Assembly (NCBI RefSeq): GCF_029167375.1
Contig: NZ_JARFTP010000006.1
Span: 147,320 to 211,319, forward strand
Reading direction: 5' to 3'
From: Tsukamurella sp. 8F
Lineage (GTDB): Bacteria; Actinomycetota; Actinomycetes; Mycobacteriales; Mycobacteriaceae
DNA: 64,000 bases
How positions within the stretch are numbered: position 1 is the first letter of the stretch; the number at the start of each line of letters is the position of its first letter. The notes beneath the pieces are model-generated. The model did no database searches. It was not told the DNA's origin and saw only the letters and a program-made list of their open reading frames with translations. Positions 37,248 to 46,956 of the stretch are shown in pieces. The translations under genes were made by a program, and so were the position numbers.

Positions 37248-40200
37248 GTCAGGTCACTCCCCTCGTATCCCGGCGGCACGTCGAGCCGGACGGTTCCCTT
37301 GGCCTTGCCGTCCATCGCGGACAGGAAGTCGGCGACCACCTGCAGCAGTTCTACATCGCGTACGCGCTCGCTGCCGACGCCGCCGTTCCCGACCCGCGGC
37401 AGCGGGAAGGTGACCACCCCTGTGGCGGCCCGGAACGTCGCGCCAGGATACAGGCGTTTCAACCGCATCTGCTGCGACTCGCGCAGCGCCAGGGGTGTGA
37501 TTCGGAGGCTTGTACCGGTCACGGTCAGCTCGGTGACACCGAACTCGCGGCACAGCGAGCGCAGCCGCGCGATAGCGGCGAGGCGCAGGACCTCGACGGG
37601 CGGCACCCCGTAGCGATCGGTGAGCTCGGTGAGGACCTCGGCGACGGCGGCGTCGTCGTGCGCCGCCGCCAGCTTGCGGTACGCCTCCAGGCGGAGCCGG
37701 TCGCTGGTCACGTAGTCGGGCGGGATGTGCGCGTCCACGGGGAGGTCGATGCGGACCTCCTTGGGAGCCTCGTCGACGGCGACGGGACGACCGTCGGCGG
37801 CCGCGCGGTACGCCTCGACCGCCTCGCCCACGAGCCGGACGTAGAGGTCGAAGCCGACGCCGGCGACGTGGCCGGACTGCTCGGCGCCGAGCACGTTGCC
37901 GGCGCCGCGCAGTTCGAGGTCCTTCATCGCGACCGCCATGCCGGCGCCGAGTTCGTTGTTCTGCGCAATGGTCGCGAGACGGTCGTACGCGGTCTCTGTG
38001 AGGGGCTTCTCCGGCGCGTACAGGAAGTACGCGTAGCCGCGCTCACGGGAACGTCCGACGCGACCGCGCAGCTGGTGCAGCTGGGACAGGCCGAGATTCT
38101 CGGCACGTTCGACGATGAGCGTGTTCGCATTGGAGATGTCCAGGCCCGTCTCGACGATGGTGGTGCAGACGAGCACGTCGAACTCGCGGTTCCAGAAGCC
38201 CTGCACCGTCTGCTCGAGTTGCTCCTCACCCATCTGGCCGTGCGCGACGACGACGCGCGCTTCGGGGACGAGTTCACGCAGCCGTGCCGCCGCCTTGTCG
38301 ATGGAGCTGACGCGGTTGTGTACGTAGAAGATCTGGCCGTCGCGCAGAAGCTCACGACGGACAGCGGCCGCGACCTGTCTGCTGTCGTAGGCGCCGACGT
38401 AGGTGAGGACGGGATGCCGGTCCTCCGGCGGAGTCAGGATGGTGGACATCTCGCGGATACCGGCCATCGACATCTCGAGGGTGCGCGGTATCGGGGTCGC
38501 GGACATGGTGAGCACGTCGACGTGCGTGCGCAGAGCCTTGATGTGTTCCTTGTGTTCCACGCCGAACCGCTGCTCCTCGTCGACCACCACGAGTCCCAGA
38601 TCCTTCCAACGGATCCCGGTCTGCAACAGCCGGTGCGTACCCACCACGATGTCGACGGACCCGTCCGCCATGCCCGACGTCACCGCGTCCGACTCGGCTC
38701 TGTCGGTGAAGCGCGACAGGCCCTTGACCGTGACGGGGAAGCCCTGCATACGGTCGGCGAAGGTCTGCAGATGCTGCCCCGCCAGAAGGGTCGTCGGCAC
38801 CAGGACGGCGACCTGCTTGCCGTCCTGCACCGCCTTGAACGCCGCGCGCACCGCGATCTCGGTCTTGCCGTAGCCGACGTCGCCGATCACGACGCGGTCC
38901 ATCGGCACCGCGCGCTCCATGTCGGACTTCACGTCGCCGATCACCGTCATCTGGTCGACGGTCTCGGTGAACGGGAACGCGTCCTCCATCTCACGCTGCC
39001 ACGGAGTGTCGGGGCCGAACGCGTGACCGGGCGCGGCATTGCGGGCCGCGTAGAGCTGCACCAGTTCGCCTGCGATCTCGCGGACGGCCTTGCGCGCCTT
39101 GCGCTTGGTGTTCTGCCAGTCGCTGCCGCCGAGCTTGCTGAGCGCCGGCATCTCGCCTCCGACGTAGCGGGAGAGTTGATCGAGCGAGTCCATCGGGACG
39201 AACAACTTGTCACCGGGCTGGCCCCGCTTGCCGGGCGCGTACTCGAGCACGAGGTACTCGCGGCGCGCGCCGGCGACGGTACGCTCGATCATCTCGACGA
39301 ATCTGCCGATACCGTGCTCGTCGTGCACCACGAGGTCGCCCGCGGTGAGTGCGAGCGGGTCGACCTGGTTGCGGCGCTTGGCCGGAAGGCGGCGGCCGTC
39401 GCCCGCGCCCGCGATCCGGTTGCCTGTCAGGTCCGGCTCCGCGAGCAACACGAGCCGCTGCGAGGGCACCGTCAGGCCGGCCTGCAGACTGCCGCGCAGG
39501 ACGCCGACGACGCCGTCCCGCGGCCCCTCTCCCGAATCGAGTTCCGCTGCGGGGACGTCGGATTCACGCAGGCGCTCCAGGATGCGACGGCGCGTACCGG
39601 ATCCGGCGACGACGATGACCGACCGTCCTCCGGTCGCGACGTGGGCGCGCAGACGCGCGAACAACTTCATCGCCTCCGCGTCCGAACCCCGCGGTGCCGG
39701 TGCGGGTTCCAGGTCCAGCACGACATGCGTGGCATCCGTCTCCGGACCCGATGCGAGCGGCGTGACCGTCCACCACGGCCGGCCCGCGGCGGCAACGGAT
39801 TCATGCACCTCGTCGAGCGAACGATAGGCGCTCGCACCGAGGTTCATGCCCGTCGGGTCGAGCGGCGCATCGCCGCCGAGCGCGGCGGCCGTCCACGACG
39901 CCTCGAGGAACTCCTGTCCCGTCTTGGCGAGATCCGCTGCGCGCGTGCGGACCTTCTCCGGGTCGAGCAGGAGGGTATGGGCACCGCCGGGTAGCAGATC
40001 CGTCAGGAGCTGTAGCTCGCCGGGCACGAGCGCCGGGATCAACGCCTCCATGCCCTCGACGGGAATGCCCTCGGCGAGCTTGTCGAGCATCTGGACCAGG
40101 GCGGCATCGTTCTCGTGCTCCGCGATGAGCGCGCGGGCGCGCTCGCGCACGTCGGCGGTGAGCAGGAGCTCACGGCAGGCGTGCACATGTACGACACTCG

Positions 40201-40894
40201 CGTCGATCTCGGGCTGGCTGCGCTGGTCGGCCACGGAGAACGCGCGCAGCTCCGTGATCTCGTCACCGAAGAACTCGGCGCGGACCGGGTGATCGGCGGT
40301 CGTGGGGAACACGTCCAGGATGCCGCCGCGCACTGCGAACTCGCCGCGTTTCCCCACCATGTCGACGCGGGCGTACGCGAGCTCGACCAGTGTCTCGATC
40401 AGGTCTTCGAAGTCGAGCTCGACGCCCTCACGCAGTGTCACCGTGGGCGCATCACCCAGGCCGGGTGCGAGGGGCTGTACCAGGGAACGCACCGTCGCCA
40501 CCACCACGCGCAGCGGCGGGCCGTAGGAGTCGTCGTCGGGATGCGCGAGGCGGCGCAGGACCGCCAGCCGGCGGCCGACGGTGTCGGCGCCCGGCGAGAG
40601 CCGCTCGTGCGGCAGGGTCTCCCACGACGGGAACTGGGCGAGTGCCTCGGGGCCGACGATCTCGGCGAGCTCCGCGGTGAGATCGTCCGCTTCGCGGCCG
40701 TTCGCGGTCACGACCAGCAGGGGCGCACGCTCGGCGAGGGCTCCGACCAGGAACGGCCGGACCGCGGGCAGCGCCGTGATCTCGAGATCCGGCTTACCGG
40801 CGTCGGACACCACCTGCGCGACGCCCGGATCGGACGCGACGACGGCGGCGAGACCGCTCAGAGGGCGTGGGGTTTCGCTGCCCGGTTTTTGCAC
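37244..40894 (-). CDS. mfd: Transcription-repair coupling factor
   Basis: A 1,216-residue DNA translocase that removes stalled RNA polymerase from lesions and recruits UvrA. The order is a UvrB-like N-terminus with the UvrA-binding region, an RNA polymerase-interacting domain, RecG-like helicase lobes, and a C-terminal TRCF domain. The helicase has Walker [19 protein letters not shown] box [10 protein letters not shown], and [15 protein letters not shown]. The GTG start lies 7 nt after a TACACT -10 hexamer (40902-40907, minus strand). It is the first gene of mfd-mazG-lpqU. Confidence 0.95.
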   Translation of the reverse strand: MQKPGSETPRPLSGLAAVVASDPGVAQVVSDAGKPDLEITALPAVRPFLVGALAERAPLLVVTANGREADDLTAELAEIVGPEALAQFPSWETLPHERLSPGADTVGRRLAVLRRLAHPDDDSYGPPLRVVVATVRSLVQPLAPGLGDAPTVTLREGVELDFEDLIETLVELAYARVDMVGKRGEFAVRGGILDVFPTTADHPVRAEFFGDEITELRAFSVADQRSQPEIDASVVHVHACRELLLTADVRERARALIAEHENDAALVQMLDKLAEGIPVEGMEALIPALVPGELQLLTDLLPGGAHTLLLDPEKVRTRAADLAKTGQEFLEASWTAAALGGDAPLDPTGMNLGASAYRSLDEVHESVAAAGRPWWTVTPLASGPETDATHVVLDLEPAPAPRGSDAEAMKLFARLRAHVATGGRSVIVVAGSGTRRRILERLRESDVPAAELDSGEGPRDGVVGVLRGSLQAGLTVPSQRLVLLAEPDLTGNRIAGAGDGRRLPAKRRNQVDPLALTAGDLVVHDEHGIGRFVEMIERTVAGARREYLVLEYAPGKRGQPGDKLFVPMDSLDQLSRYVGGEMPALSKLGGSDWQNTKRKARKAVREIAGELVQLYAARNAAPGHAFGPDTPWQREMEDAFPFTETVDQMTVIGDVKSDMERAVPMDRVVIGDVGYGKTEIAVRAAFKAVQDGKQVAVLVPTTLLAGQHLQTFADRMQGFPVTVKGLSRFTDRAESDAVTSGMADGSVDIVVGTHRLLQTGIRWKDLGLVVVDEEQRFGVEHKEHIKALRTHVDVLTMSATPIPRTLEMSMAGIREMSTILTPPEDRHPVLTYVGAYDSRQVAAAVRRELLRDGQIFYVHNRVSSIDKAAARLRELVPEARVVVAHGQMGEEQLEQTVQGFWNREFDVLVCTTIVETGLDISNANTLIVERAENLGLSQLHQLRGRVGRSRERGYAYFLYAPEKPLTETAYDRLATIAQNNELGAGMAVAMKDLELRGAGNVLGAEQSGHVAGVGFDLYVRLVGEAVEAYRAAADGRPVAVDEAPKEVRIDLPVDAHIPPDYVTSDRLRLEAYRKLAAAHDDAAVAEVLTELTDRYGVPPVEVLRLAAIARLRSLCREFGVTELTVTGTSLRITPLALRESQQMRLKRLYPGATFRAATGVVTFPLPRVGNGGVGSERVRDVELLQVVADFLSAMDGKAKGTVRLDVPPGYEGSDLT

Positions 40895-40901
40895 GTACCT
40901 C

Positions 40902-40907
40902 AGTGTA
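40902..40907 (-). promoter_or_regulatory. -10 hexamer TACACT of mfd
   Basis: On the minus strand TACACT ends 7 nt before the mfd GTG at 40894. Only a weak GAGG lies between, so the mRNA may be leaderless. Confidence 0.4.
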
Positions 40908-41063
40908 TGCGGGCGGGTACCCCGGACACGATTCGTACTCCGGTGGCCCCGAAGCAGCGAGGGCCGCGTCCGATTACGGCGAAAGATGCCGGACTGCGCC
41001 CGCTGCCGACTCTTGACATCCCGCTGACATACTGTTCACAGACTGCGGGAGCACCGTCGAATC

Positions 41064-41297
41064 ATGCCCAAGAAGATCTCGCTCCTCGCGGTTGCTGCAG
41101 CTACCGGCACCGCATTACTCATCCCCGCTGCGGCAGCCGACGCAGCACCCGCAGGCTCCGGCCAGCAGACGTGCCAGGCCCCCGACTACGACTGCATCAG
41201 CAACTCGACGCAGGACGACCACGAGTCCATGCCGGACTACCTGAACCTCGGCACCGACACGGTCGGCGGCAACTTCGCCGGGACCACGGCCCCGTAG
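41064..41297 (+). CDS. Small secreted protein of unknown function
   Basis: A 77-residue protein with a clear signal peptide (Lys-Lys then a hydrophobic core, cleavage near AADAAP). The mature part of about 45 residues is acidic and has two Cys six residues apart (CQAPDYDC), suggesting one disulfide. There is no recognised domain. A TTGACA -35-like element lies at 41013-41018. It is convergent with the TetR gene at 41308. A second small secreted protein (42550-42795) with a similar layout lies on the far side of that TetR unit. Confidence 0.65.
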   Translation: MPKKISLLAVAAATGTALLIPAAAADAAPAGSGQQTCQAPDYDCISNSTQDDHESMPDYLNLGTDTVGGNFAGTTAP

Positions 41298-41307
41298 TCG
41301 CGCGCGA

Positions 41308-41943
41308 TCATTCGTCGCGGCTCACCTGACTGAGCTCGATGGCGACGGGGTTCTCCTTGAGCCCCGTCAGCCCGTACCAGCACAGGTTGACGATGTGCGC
41401 GGCGACGACCTCCTTCGACGGCGCACGCACCTCCAGCCACCACTGCGCGGTCATCGCGACCATCCCGACCAGGGCCTGTGCGTACAGCGGCGCAAGCTCG
41501 GAGTCGAGACCGCGGCGGTCGAACTCCCCCTCCAGATTGACCTCCACCTGACTGACCAGATCGTTCAGCAGCGTCGAGTATCCGCTCTCGGGGTGTGCGG
41601 CCGAGCTGTTCCGGGTAAGGATGCGGAAGCCGTCGGACCGCTCGTCGACGTAGGTGAGCAGCGCCAATGCGATCTGCTCGATGCGCGACTTGCTGCGGTC
41701 CTCGAGCATCGCGCGGGTGAACACGTCGAGCACGGATTCCATCTCGCGATCCACCACCACCGCGTAGAGCCCCTCTTTGCCGCCGAAATGCTCGTACACC
41801 ACGGGCTTCGACACCTCTGCCCGGGCGGCTATCTCCTCGACGGTCGCCGCTTCGTAGCCGCGCTCGGCGAAGACGGAGCGCGCGATATCGACAAGCTGCG
41901 AGCGTCGCTGCGCGGCCGGCATCCGCTTACGGCGCTCCGTCAC
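41308..41943 (-). CDS. TetR-family transcriptional regulator, Rv1019-like position
   Basis: A 211-residue regulator with helix-turn-helix AEVSKPVVYEHFGGKEGLYA and a helical C-terminal domain with a conserved WWLEVR segment. I use the GTG at 41943, which overlaps the stop of the upstream membrane-protein gene (GTGA), because the 67 earlier in-frame residues are out of family. Its place between glmU and mfd is that of M. tuberculosis Rv1019. It is co-transcribed with the small membrane protein at 41940-42236. Confidence 0.85.
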   Translation of the reverse strand: MTERRKRMPAAQRRSQLVDIARSVFAERGYEAATVEEIAARAEVSKPVVYEHFGGKEGLYAVVVDREMESVLDVFTRAMLEDRSKSRIEQIALALLTYVDERSDGFRILTRNSSAAHPESGYSTLLNDLVSQVEVNLEGEFDRRGLDSELAPLYAQALVGMVAMTAQWWLEVRAPSKEVVAAHIVNLCWYGLTGLKENPVAIELSQVSRDE

Positions 41944-42236
41944 GGCCGTCCTCCGGCCTGGGCGCGACCCCCGCCCTCCGCATCGCCGTCGGACTCCCCC
42001 GACCGGGCGCTCTTCGCTTCCGCCGTCGCGTATTGATTCTTGATCTTGCGGCTGGCGAATACCAGACCACAGAAGAATAGGATCTCGAATACGATCGCTC
42101 CAGCGCAAAGCACCCGGAAAGTGGTATTCGGGACGGCGATCCACCGCCAGATCAGAACCGCCATGACGAGGACGAGGATCGCCCCCATCCGGCGCAGCGG
42201 GAGGCCGTTGCTGAAGGGCAGCGGTTGGTTACTCAT
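41940..42236 (-). CDS. Small two-TM membrane protein of unknown function
   Basis: A 98-residue protein with two hydrophobic segments (residues about 18-36 and 42-62), a short positively charged link, and a Gly/Glu-rich hydrophilic tail. There is no recognisable domain. Its stop overlaps the TetR start by 4 nt, so the two are translated together. This operon position is conserved in related genomes as far as I recall, but I cannot assign a function. Confidence 0.7.
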   Translation of the reverse strand: MSNQPLPFSNGLPLRRMGAILVLVMAVLIWRWIAVPNTTFRVLCAGAIVFEILFFCGLVFASRKIKNQYATAEAKSARSGESDGDAEGGGRAQAGGRP

Positions 42237-42549
42237 CCCCCGAGTCTATCGACGGGAGACCAGGCCACGGGCGTCGCATCGCAGAGCGCGGACGCGCCGC
42301 TGTCATGCATTTCGAACCGGCAGCATGCCAACTACTTTCGCCGAGCGCCGCAGTATCCGGCGTCAACCGTGACACCGCCACGCGTGGCGCACCATGCCCG
42401 GTGCCATCGCCGGACGACCGCCGGAACACCGGCGCGAAAGCGGAATAGGTGCCGGCTCGGGCATTTCGGGAAGCAATTCATAGCAATTGGCCGAAGGCAC
42501 CCAAGAAATCGGTATCGAATACACAGAAAAGGAGAGAATCGTCGTATTC
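42237..42549. other. 313-bp non-coding region
   Basis: No gene is supported. It contains the start region of the minus-strand membrane protein and the promoter of the secreted protein at 42550. Its right third is AT-rich for this genome. A perfect 14-bp palindrome CGCCACGCGTGGCG lies at 42376-42389, and a tandem GCAATT-containing repeat lies near 42474-42490. Confidence 0.5.
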
Positions 42550-42795
42550 ATGAACACACGAATCCGCGCAATAGCAGCCACCGCGTTCACCGGCGTCGCT
42601 CTGGTCATTCCCGCCGCGACCGCGCACGCCGCCGTACCCGCGCGAGACGACATCTGCGGGCAGGTGACCGCGAACCCGCAGACCTGCACCCCGGGCGCCA
42701 CCGACGAGGGCGGCGGCCACGGCGACTCCGACTATTCGGACGGAACATCCGGCTCCGTCGAAGGCGCCGGCGATTCGACCTACTCGTTCGGCTGA
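42550..42795 (+). CDS. Small secreted protein of unknown function
   Basis: An 81-residue protein with a signal peptide (MNTRIRAIAATAF..., cleavage near TAHAAV). The mature part of about 55 residues has two Cys nine residues apart (CGQVTANPQTC) followed by a low-complexity Gly/Ser/Asp tail. The ATG at 42550 is chosen because it gives a complete signal peptide. An AAAAGGAGAG stretch lies about 14 nt upstream, somewhat far for a ribosome-binding site. It has the same overall plan as the protein at 41064 but no clear sequence identity. Confidence 0.65.
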   Translation: MNTRIRAIAATAFTGVALVIPAATAHAAVPARDDICGQVTANPQTCTPGATDEGGGHGDSDYSDGTSGSVEGAGDSTYSFG

Positions 42796-42832
42796 GGCCG
42801 GCCGGCTCGACCCGGCGTCCGGGCCGCGGACG

Positions 42833-42907
42833 TGGCTCCCCCACCAGGACTCGAACCTGGAATGCATGAACCAAAATCACGAGTGTTGCCGATTACACCA
42901 TGGGGGA
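42833..42907 (-). tRNA. tRNA-Gln (anticodon TTG)
   Basis: Read on the minus strand, it folds as a complete 75-nt cloverleaf with an encoded CCA. The acceptor stem is TCCCCCA/TGGGGGA, the T-arm CCAGG-TTCGAGT-CCTGG, and the anticodon stem CGTGA/TCATG (one G-T pair) around the loop TTTTGGT with anticodon TTG. It lies next to glmU, as in mycobacteria. Confidence 0.95.
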
Positions 42908-42967
42908 TCGCAGGCGACTCGCATTGTGCCACGGTCGGGGTAGGTCCACGAAGTTCCACGTCCCTCG

Positions 42968-42973
42968 TAGGAT
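42968..42973 (+). promoter_or_regulatory. -10 hexamer TAGGAT of glmU
   Basis: TAGGAT ends 9 nt before the glmU ATG, and no Shine-Dalgarno lies between. A leaderless or nearly leaderless mRNA is likely. Confidence 0.45.
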
Positions 42974-42982
42974 CTATCCACG

Positions 42983-44455
42983 ATGGAGACAACGACGCCA
43001 GCCGACACGACGGGTACCGCGGTGATCATCCTCGCCGCCGGAGCGGGTACCCGGATGAAGTCCAAGACTCCCAAGGTGCTGCACAGCATCGGCGGCCGCA
43101 CGCTCCTCGGCCACGTGGTCCACGCGGCCGCCGACGTGTCCCCGGATCACCTGGTGGTCGTCGTCGGGCACGAGCGCGAGCGGGTGTCCGAGGCCGCGCT
43201 GGCCTCCGGGACGGACGCCGGCCGGGACGTCCTCATCGCTGTGCAGGAGCAGCCCAACGGCACGGGCGACGCGGTCCGCGCGGGACTCGACGCCCTCCCG
43301 GACGGTTTCGACGGCACGGTCGTCGTCACCGCGGCGGACGTGCCCCTGCTGGACAGCGACACCGTCGGGGGCCTGCTCGCGGCGCACACGCGCGAGCCGG
43401 CCGCGGCTGTGACCGTGCTGTCCTTCACCGCCCAGGATCCCAGCGGCTACGGCCGCGTGCTGCGCACCCAGGACGGGCACGTCACCGAGATCGTCGAGGA
43501 GGCCGACGCGACGCCCGAACAGAAGGCCGTCACCGAGGTCAACTCCGGTGTGTACGCCTTCGCCGCACCCGAGCTGCGCTCCGCACTCGCCCAGCTCACC
43601 TCCCGCAACAGCCAGGCCGAGCTGTATCTCACCGACGTGGTCGAGATCGCCAACCGCGACGGGCACACAGTCCGCAGCCTGCACTGCGACGACCCGCTTC
43701 TCGTCGCTGGATGCAACGACCGCGCACAGCTGTCGGAGCTCGGGGTCGAGCTGAACCGGCGCATCGTCCATGCGCACCAGATCGCGGGAGTCACGGTCGT
43801 CGACCCGGCGAGCACGTGGATCGAGGTGGGCGTGCGGATCGCGCAGGACGTCACCGTCGAGCCGGGAACGCACTTGAAGGGCGCGACGGTGTTGGACGAG
43901 GACGCCGTCGTCGGCCCGGACACGACGCTGGTGGATACGCACGTCCTCCCCGGGGCGCACGTGGTGCGCTCGCAGGTGCACGAGTCCGTGATCGGAGCGG
44001 GTGCGATCGTCGGCCCGTTCAGCTATCTGCGACCCGGCACGGACCTCGGCGCGAAGGGGAAGATCGGCGCGTTCGCCGAGACCAAGAACGCCTCCGTCGG
44101 CGAGGGCAGCAAGATCCCGCACTTGTCGTACGTCGGGGACGCGACGATCGGGCAGGGCACCAATATCGGGTGCGCGACGGTGTTCGTGAATTACGACGGG
44201 GTGAACAAGCATCGAACTGTCGTCGGCGATCATGTCCGCATCGGATCGGACACCATGCTCGTGGCCCCGCTGACCGTGGGCGACGGTGCCTACACGGCGG
44301 CAGGTACCGTACTCAAGGAAGACGTGCCGCCCGGAGCCCTGGCGGTGTCCTCCGGCAAGCAGCGCAACATCGAGGACTGGGTGGTGCGTCGGCGGCCCGG
44401 GACGGCTTCCGCGGACGCAGCCACCGACGCGATTGCGAGGATGAACGAGCAGTGA
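42983..44455 (+). CDS. glmU: Bifunctional UDP-GlcNAc pyrophosphorylase / glucosamine-1-P acetyltransferase
   Basis: A 490-residue cytoplasmic enzyme that makes UDP-N-acetylglucosamine for peptidoglycan and the arabinogalactan linker. The N-terminal uridyltransferase has LAAGAGTRMKSKTPKVLH. The C-terminal left-handed beta-helix acetyltransferase shows GKIGAFAETKNASVGEGSK and NIGCATVFVNYDGVNKH. The stop overlaps the prs start (GTGA), so GlcNAc and PRPP synthesis genes are coupled as in mycobacteria. Confidence 0.96.
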   Translation: METTTPADTTGTAVIILAAGAGTRMKSKTPKVLHSIGGRTLLGHVVHAAADVSPDHLVVVVGHERERVSEAALASGTDAGRDVLIAVQEQPNGTGDAVRAGLDALPDGFDGTVVVTAADVPLLDSDTVGGLLAAHTREPAAAVTVLSFTAQDPSGYGRVLRTQDGHVTEIVEEADATPEQKAVTEVNSGVYAFAAPELRSALAQLTSRNSQAELYLTDVVEIANRDGHTVRSLHCDDPLLVAGCNDRAQLSELGVELNRRIVHAHQIAGVTVVDPASTWIEVGVRIAQDVTVEPGTHLKGATVLDEDAVVGPDTTLVDTHVLPGAHVVRSQVHESVIGAGAIVGPFSYLRPGTDLGAKGKIGAFAETKNASVGEGSKIPHLSYVGDATIGQGTNIGCATVFVNYDGVNKHRTVVGDHVRIGSDTMLVAPLTVGDGAYTAAGTVLKEDVPPGALAVSSGKQRNIEDWVVRRRPGTASADAATDAIARMNEQ

Positions 44456-45429
44456 ACAACTGGACCGACAACCAGAAGAACCTGATGTTGTTCGCCGGTC
44501 GTGCGCACCCGGAGCTGTCCGAGCAGGTGGCGAAGGAGCTCGGCGTGGAGGTCACGCCGCAGACGGCCCGTGACTTCGCGAACGGCGAGATCTTCGTCCG
44601 GTTCGAGGAGTCGGTCCGCGGCTCCGACGCGTTCGTCCTGCAGAGCGCGCCTTACCCCGTCAATCAGTGGCTGATCGAGTCGCTGATCATGATCGACGCG
44701 CTCAAGCGGGGGTCGGCGAAGCGGATCACCGCCGTCCTGCCCTTCTACCCCTACGCCCGCCAGGACAAGAAGCACCGCGGCCGCGAGCCCATCTCGGCGC
44801 GCCTGGTCGCGGACCTGTTCAAGACCGCGGGCGCGGACCGCATCATCACGGTCGACCTGCACACGGATCAGATCCAGGGCTTCTTCGACGGCCCGGTCGA
44901 CCACATGCACGCCCAGACGATCCTGGCCGACTACGTGCGCACCCACTACGGCACGGAGAACATGGTCGTCGTGTCCCCCGACGCCGGCCGTGTCAAGGTG
45001 GGCGAGAAGTGGGCGGACGCCCTCGATGGTGCCCCGCTGGCCTTCGTGCACAAGACGCGCGACCCCAACGTGCCGAACCAGGTGAAGAGCAACCGAGTGG
45101 TCGGCGACGTGTCCGGACGTACCTGCGTCCTGATCGACGACATGATCGACACCGGCGGCACCATCGCCGGTGCCGTGGACGTCCTCAAGAACGCGGGCGC
45201 GAAGGACGTCGTCATCGCGACGACGCACGGTGTGTTCTCCGATCCCGCCGCCGAGCGGCTCGCGAGCTGCGGCGCCCGCGAGGTCATCGCGACCAACACT
45301 CTGCCGATCCCACCCGAGAAGCACTTCGAGAACCTGACCGTGCTGTCGATCGCGCCTCTGCTCGCCCGCACGATCCGCGAGGTCTTCGAGAACGGGTCCG
45401 TGACGAGCCTGTTCAACGGGAACGCGTAG
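44452..45429 (+). CDS. prs: Ribose-phosphate pyrophosphokinase
   Basis: A 325-residue enzyme that forms PRPP from ribose-5-phosphate and ATP. PRPP also feeds decaprenyl-phosphoribose for cell-wall arabinan in this order. Motifs include FYPYARQDKKHRGREPIS, VDLHTDQIQGFFDGPVDH and the PRPP loop CVLIDDMIDTGGTIAGA. The GTG at 44452 overlaps the glmU stop. Confidence 0.96.
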   Translation: MNNWTDNQKNLMLFAGRAHPELSEQVAKELGVEVTPQTARDFANGEIFVRFEESVRGSDAFVLQSAPYPVNQWLIESLIMIDALKRGSAKRITAVLPFYPYARQDKKHRGREPISARLVADLFKTAGADRIITVDLHTDQIQGFFDGPVDHMHAQTILADYVRTHYGTENMVVVSPDAGRVKVGEKWADALDGAPLAFVHKTRDPNVPNQVKSNRVVGDVSGRTCVLIDDMIDTGGTIAGAVDVLKNAGAKDVVIATTHGVFSDPAAERLASCGAREVIATNTLPIPPEKHFENLTVLSIAPLLARTIREVFENGSVTSLFNGNA

Positions 45430-45439
45430 GCCGGACGCC

Positions 45440-45787
45440 GTGGCCGTAGAAGCAACGATCTACCACAACCCGCGCTGCACCAAATCGCGCCAGGCGCTCG
45501 CGCGGCTCGAGGAGGCCGGGGCGGATGTCACCGTCGTCGAGTACCTGCGCACGCCGCCCACACGGGACGAGCTGGCGAGGCTCATCGCGGACGCCGGGCT
45601 GACGGTGCGCCAGGCGGTTCGCACGCGCGAGTCCGAATACAAGGAGCTCGGGCTAGCCGAGGCGGACGACGACGCTCTGCTCGACGCGATGGTCGCGCAT
45701 CCCCGACTGATCGAACGGCCGTTCGTCGTGACCGTGAAGGGCACGCGGATGGCGCGGCCGACCGAAGCCGTCGACGAGATCCTCTAG
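45440..45787 (+). CDS. arsC: ArsC-family (Spx/glutaredoxin-type) arsenate reductase
   Basis: A 115-residue thioredoxin-fold protein with the catalytic Cys in NPRCTKSRQAL and the Arg-bearing loop LIERPFVVT, the pattern of glutaredoxin-dependent ArsC. It starts at GTG, 10 nt after prs, so it is probably in the same operon. No arsenite pump or ArsR regulator is nearby, so a general redox role is possible. Confidence 0.85.
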   Translation: MAVEATIYHNPRCTKSRQALARLEEAGADVTVVEYLRTPPTRDELARLIADAGLTVRQAVRTRESEYKELGLAEADDDALLDAMVAHPRLIERPFVVTVKGTRMARPTEAVDEIL

Positions 45788-45810
45788 ACCGTCGTCTCGT
45801 GCGTCGTGCC

Positions 45811-45838
45811 CGCGCCCGATGGTGCGGCGACGGGCGCG
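45811..45838. terminator. GC-rich hairpin between convergent genes
   Basis: CGCGCCCG (45811-45818) pairs with CGGGCGCG (45831-45838) across a 12-nt loop. It lies in the 64-nt gap between the convergent arsC and FUSC genes and could stop transcription from both sides. No T run follows. Confidence 0.5.
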
Positions 45839-45851
45839 CCCGGCCCGCGAC

Positions 45852-46868
45852 TCAGCCGCCCGAGCGCCGTCCACGCACAAGAACCGCCACCGCGACACCC
45901 GCCGCTACGCCGATCAACGTGTCGAGCCCGCGATACCCCAGTAGCTGCAGCGGCGGGGTCGGGTCGACCAGCTCGGTCATCACCATCACGAGCGGCGTGA
46001 AGAAGCCGATCGCCACCGCGTAGTGCCGAGTCATGAACAGCTCTGTCGGGAAGACGAGCAAGATCGTCAGGCCCGCGAGCGCAGACGGACCGAACCCGTG
46101 CGCGAGTAGCGCGGCCGTCACCGCCAAGCCCGCGAGAGTCCCCACCGTGCGGTGCACCGCACGCGTGAGCACCAGCCTGACCTCGCCTTCCGAGGGACGT
46201 CCCGCGTCGATCGCCGCGAGCGGCACCGCCGCAGCCGCCATGGCCCAGTTCGCGTGGTCGAAGCCTAGGCACAGACCGATCCCGCCTCCCACGCCGACTG
46301 CCAGCGCGTAGCGTGCGGCATGCACTCGCGCCCCCGGCGGCAGACTCCGCGGCTCCCTCGGGCGGGGCCCGCGTGGCCCCCGCGTGCCGACCATCCCAAC
46401 GAGCACCGCCAGCGCAGCCGAGGCCGCGCATATCGCGACGCCGACGGCGGGAGCCACCAGGGCGCGTGGCACCGTCGCCGTAGCACCTAGCGCGAAGATG
46501 AAGAAGAAGGGTCCCGCCGGCCGCAGACGGAGGTGGTCGGCTGCCACGGAACCCACTGTGGCATAGGCAGTCTCGACCACCACGAGAACCCATCCGGGCG
46601 CCGACAGCTCGGACAGGGCCACCCCGAACGCCACCCCGACGGTGAGGAACAGCGCGGCCCGTCCCTGATGACGCAGCCGCGGTACGCCCGTCTCACCGCG
46701 CCCATACATGCCGGCGAACGACCCGAAAGCCGCGTACACCATCAGCTCCGGCCGCCCGACGGCGAGCAGGACCGCGCCGGGCAGGAGCAGTCCCACCGCG
46801 ACACGCAGCGCGTGCCGGTGATCCTCCGCATCCGGGCGCGCGGGCGGCCGCGTCGGTGCGCTCACCAT
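45852..46868 (-). CDS. FUSC-family integral membrane protein
   Basis: A 338-residue protein with about ten hydrophobic segments in two similar halves, the layout of the fusaric-acid-resistance/YccC family. Typical features are an early LMVYAAFGSFAGMYG and a late CLGFDHANWAMAAAAVPL followed by HRTVGTLAGL. It lacks the large cytoplasmic domain of plant and E. coli homologues. It is divergent from a LysR gene 88 nt away that probably controls it. It may be an aromatic-acid exporter. Confidence 0.8.
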   Translation of the reverse strand: MVSAPTRPPARPDAEDHRHALRVAVGLLLPGAVLLAVGRPELMVYAAFGSFAGMYGRGETGVPRLRHQGRAALFLTVGVAFGVALSELSAPGWVLVVVETAYATVGSVAADHLRLRPAGPFFFIFALGATATVPRALVAPAVGVAICAASAALAVLVGMVGTRGPRGPRPREPRSLPPGARVHAARYALAVGVGGGIGLCLGFDHANWAMAAAAVPLAAIDAGRPSEGEVRLVLTRAVHRTVGTLAGLAVTAALLAHGFGPSALAGLTILLVFPTELFMTRHYAVAIGFFTPLVMVMTELVDPTPPLQLLGYRGLDTLIGVAAGVAVAVLVRGRRSGG

Positions 46869-46956
46869 GGTGTCCTCTCGTCGAAGGTCGAAGATCGCTG
46901 GTCGGTCCCGCCGTGCGGGTTTCGGCGGTGGTAGAGGGCGGTGATAGAAAAGGTGA

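Noticed and set aside
41013..41040. Full sigma-70 promoter before the small secreted protein at 41064
   Set aside because: TTGACA is clear, but the best -10-like hexamer is only 11 nt away, so the spacing does not fit. I list only the -35-like element in that gene's entry.
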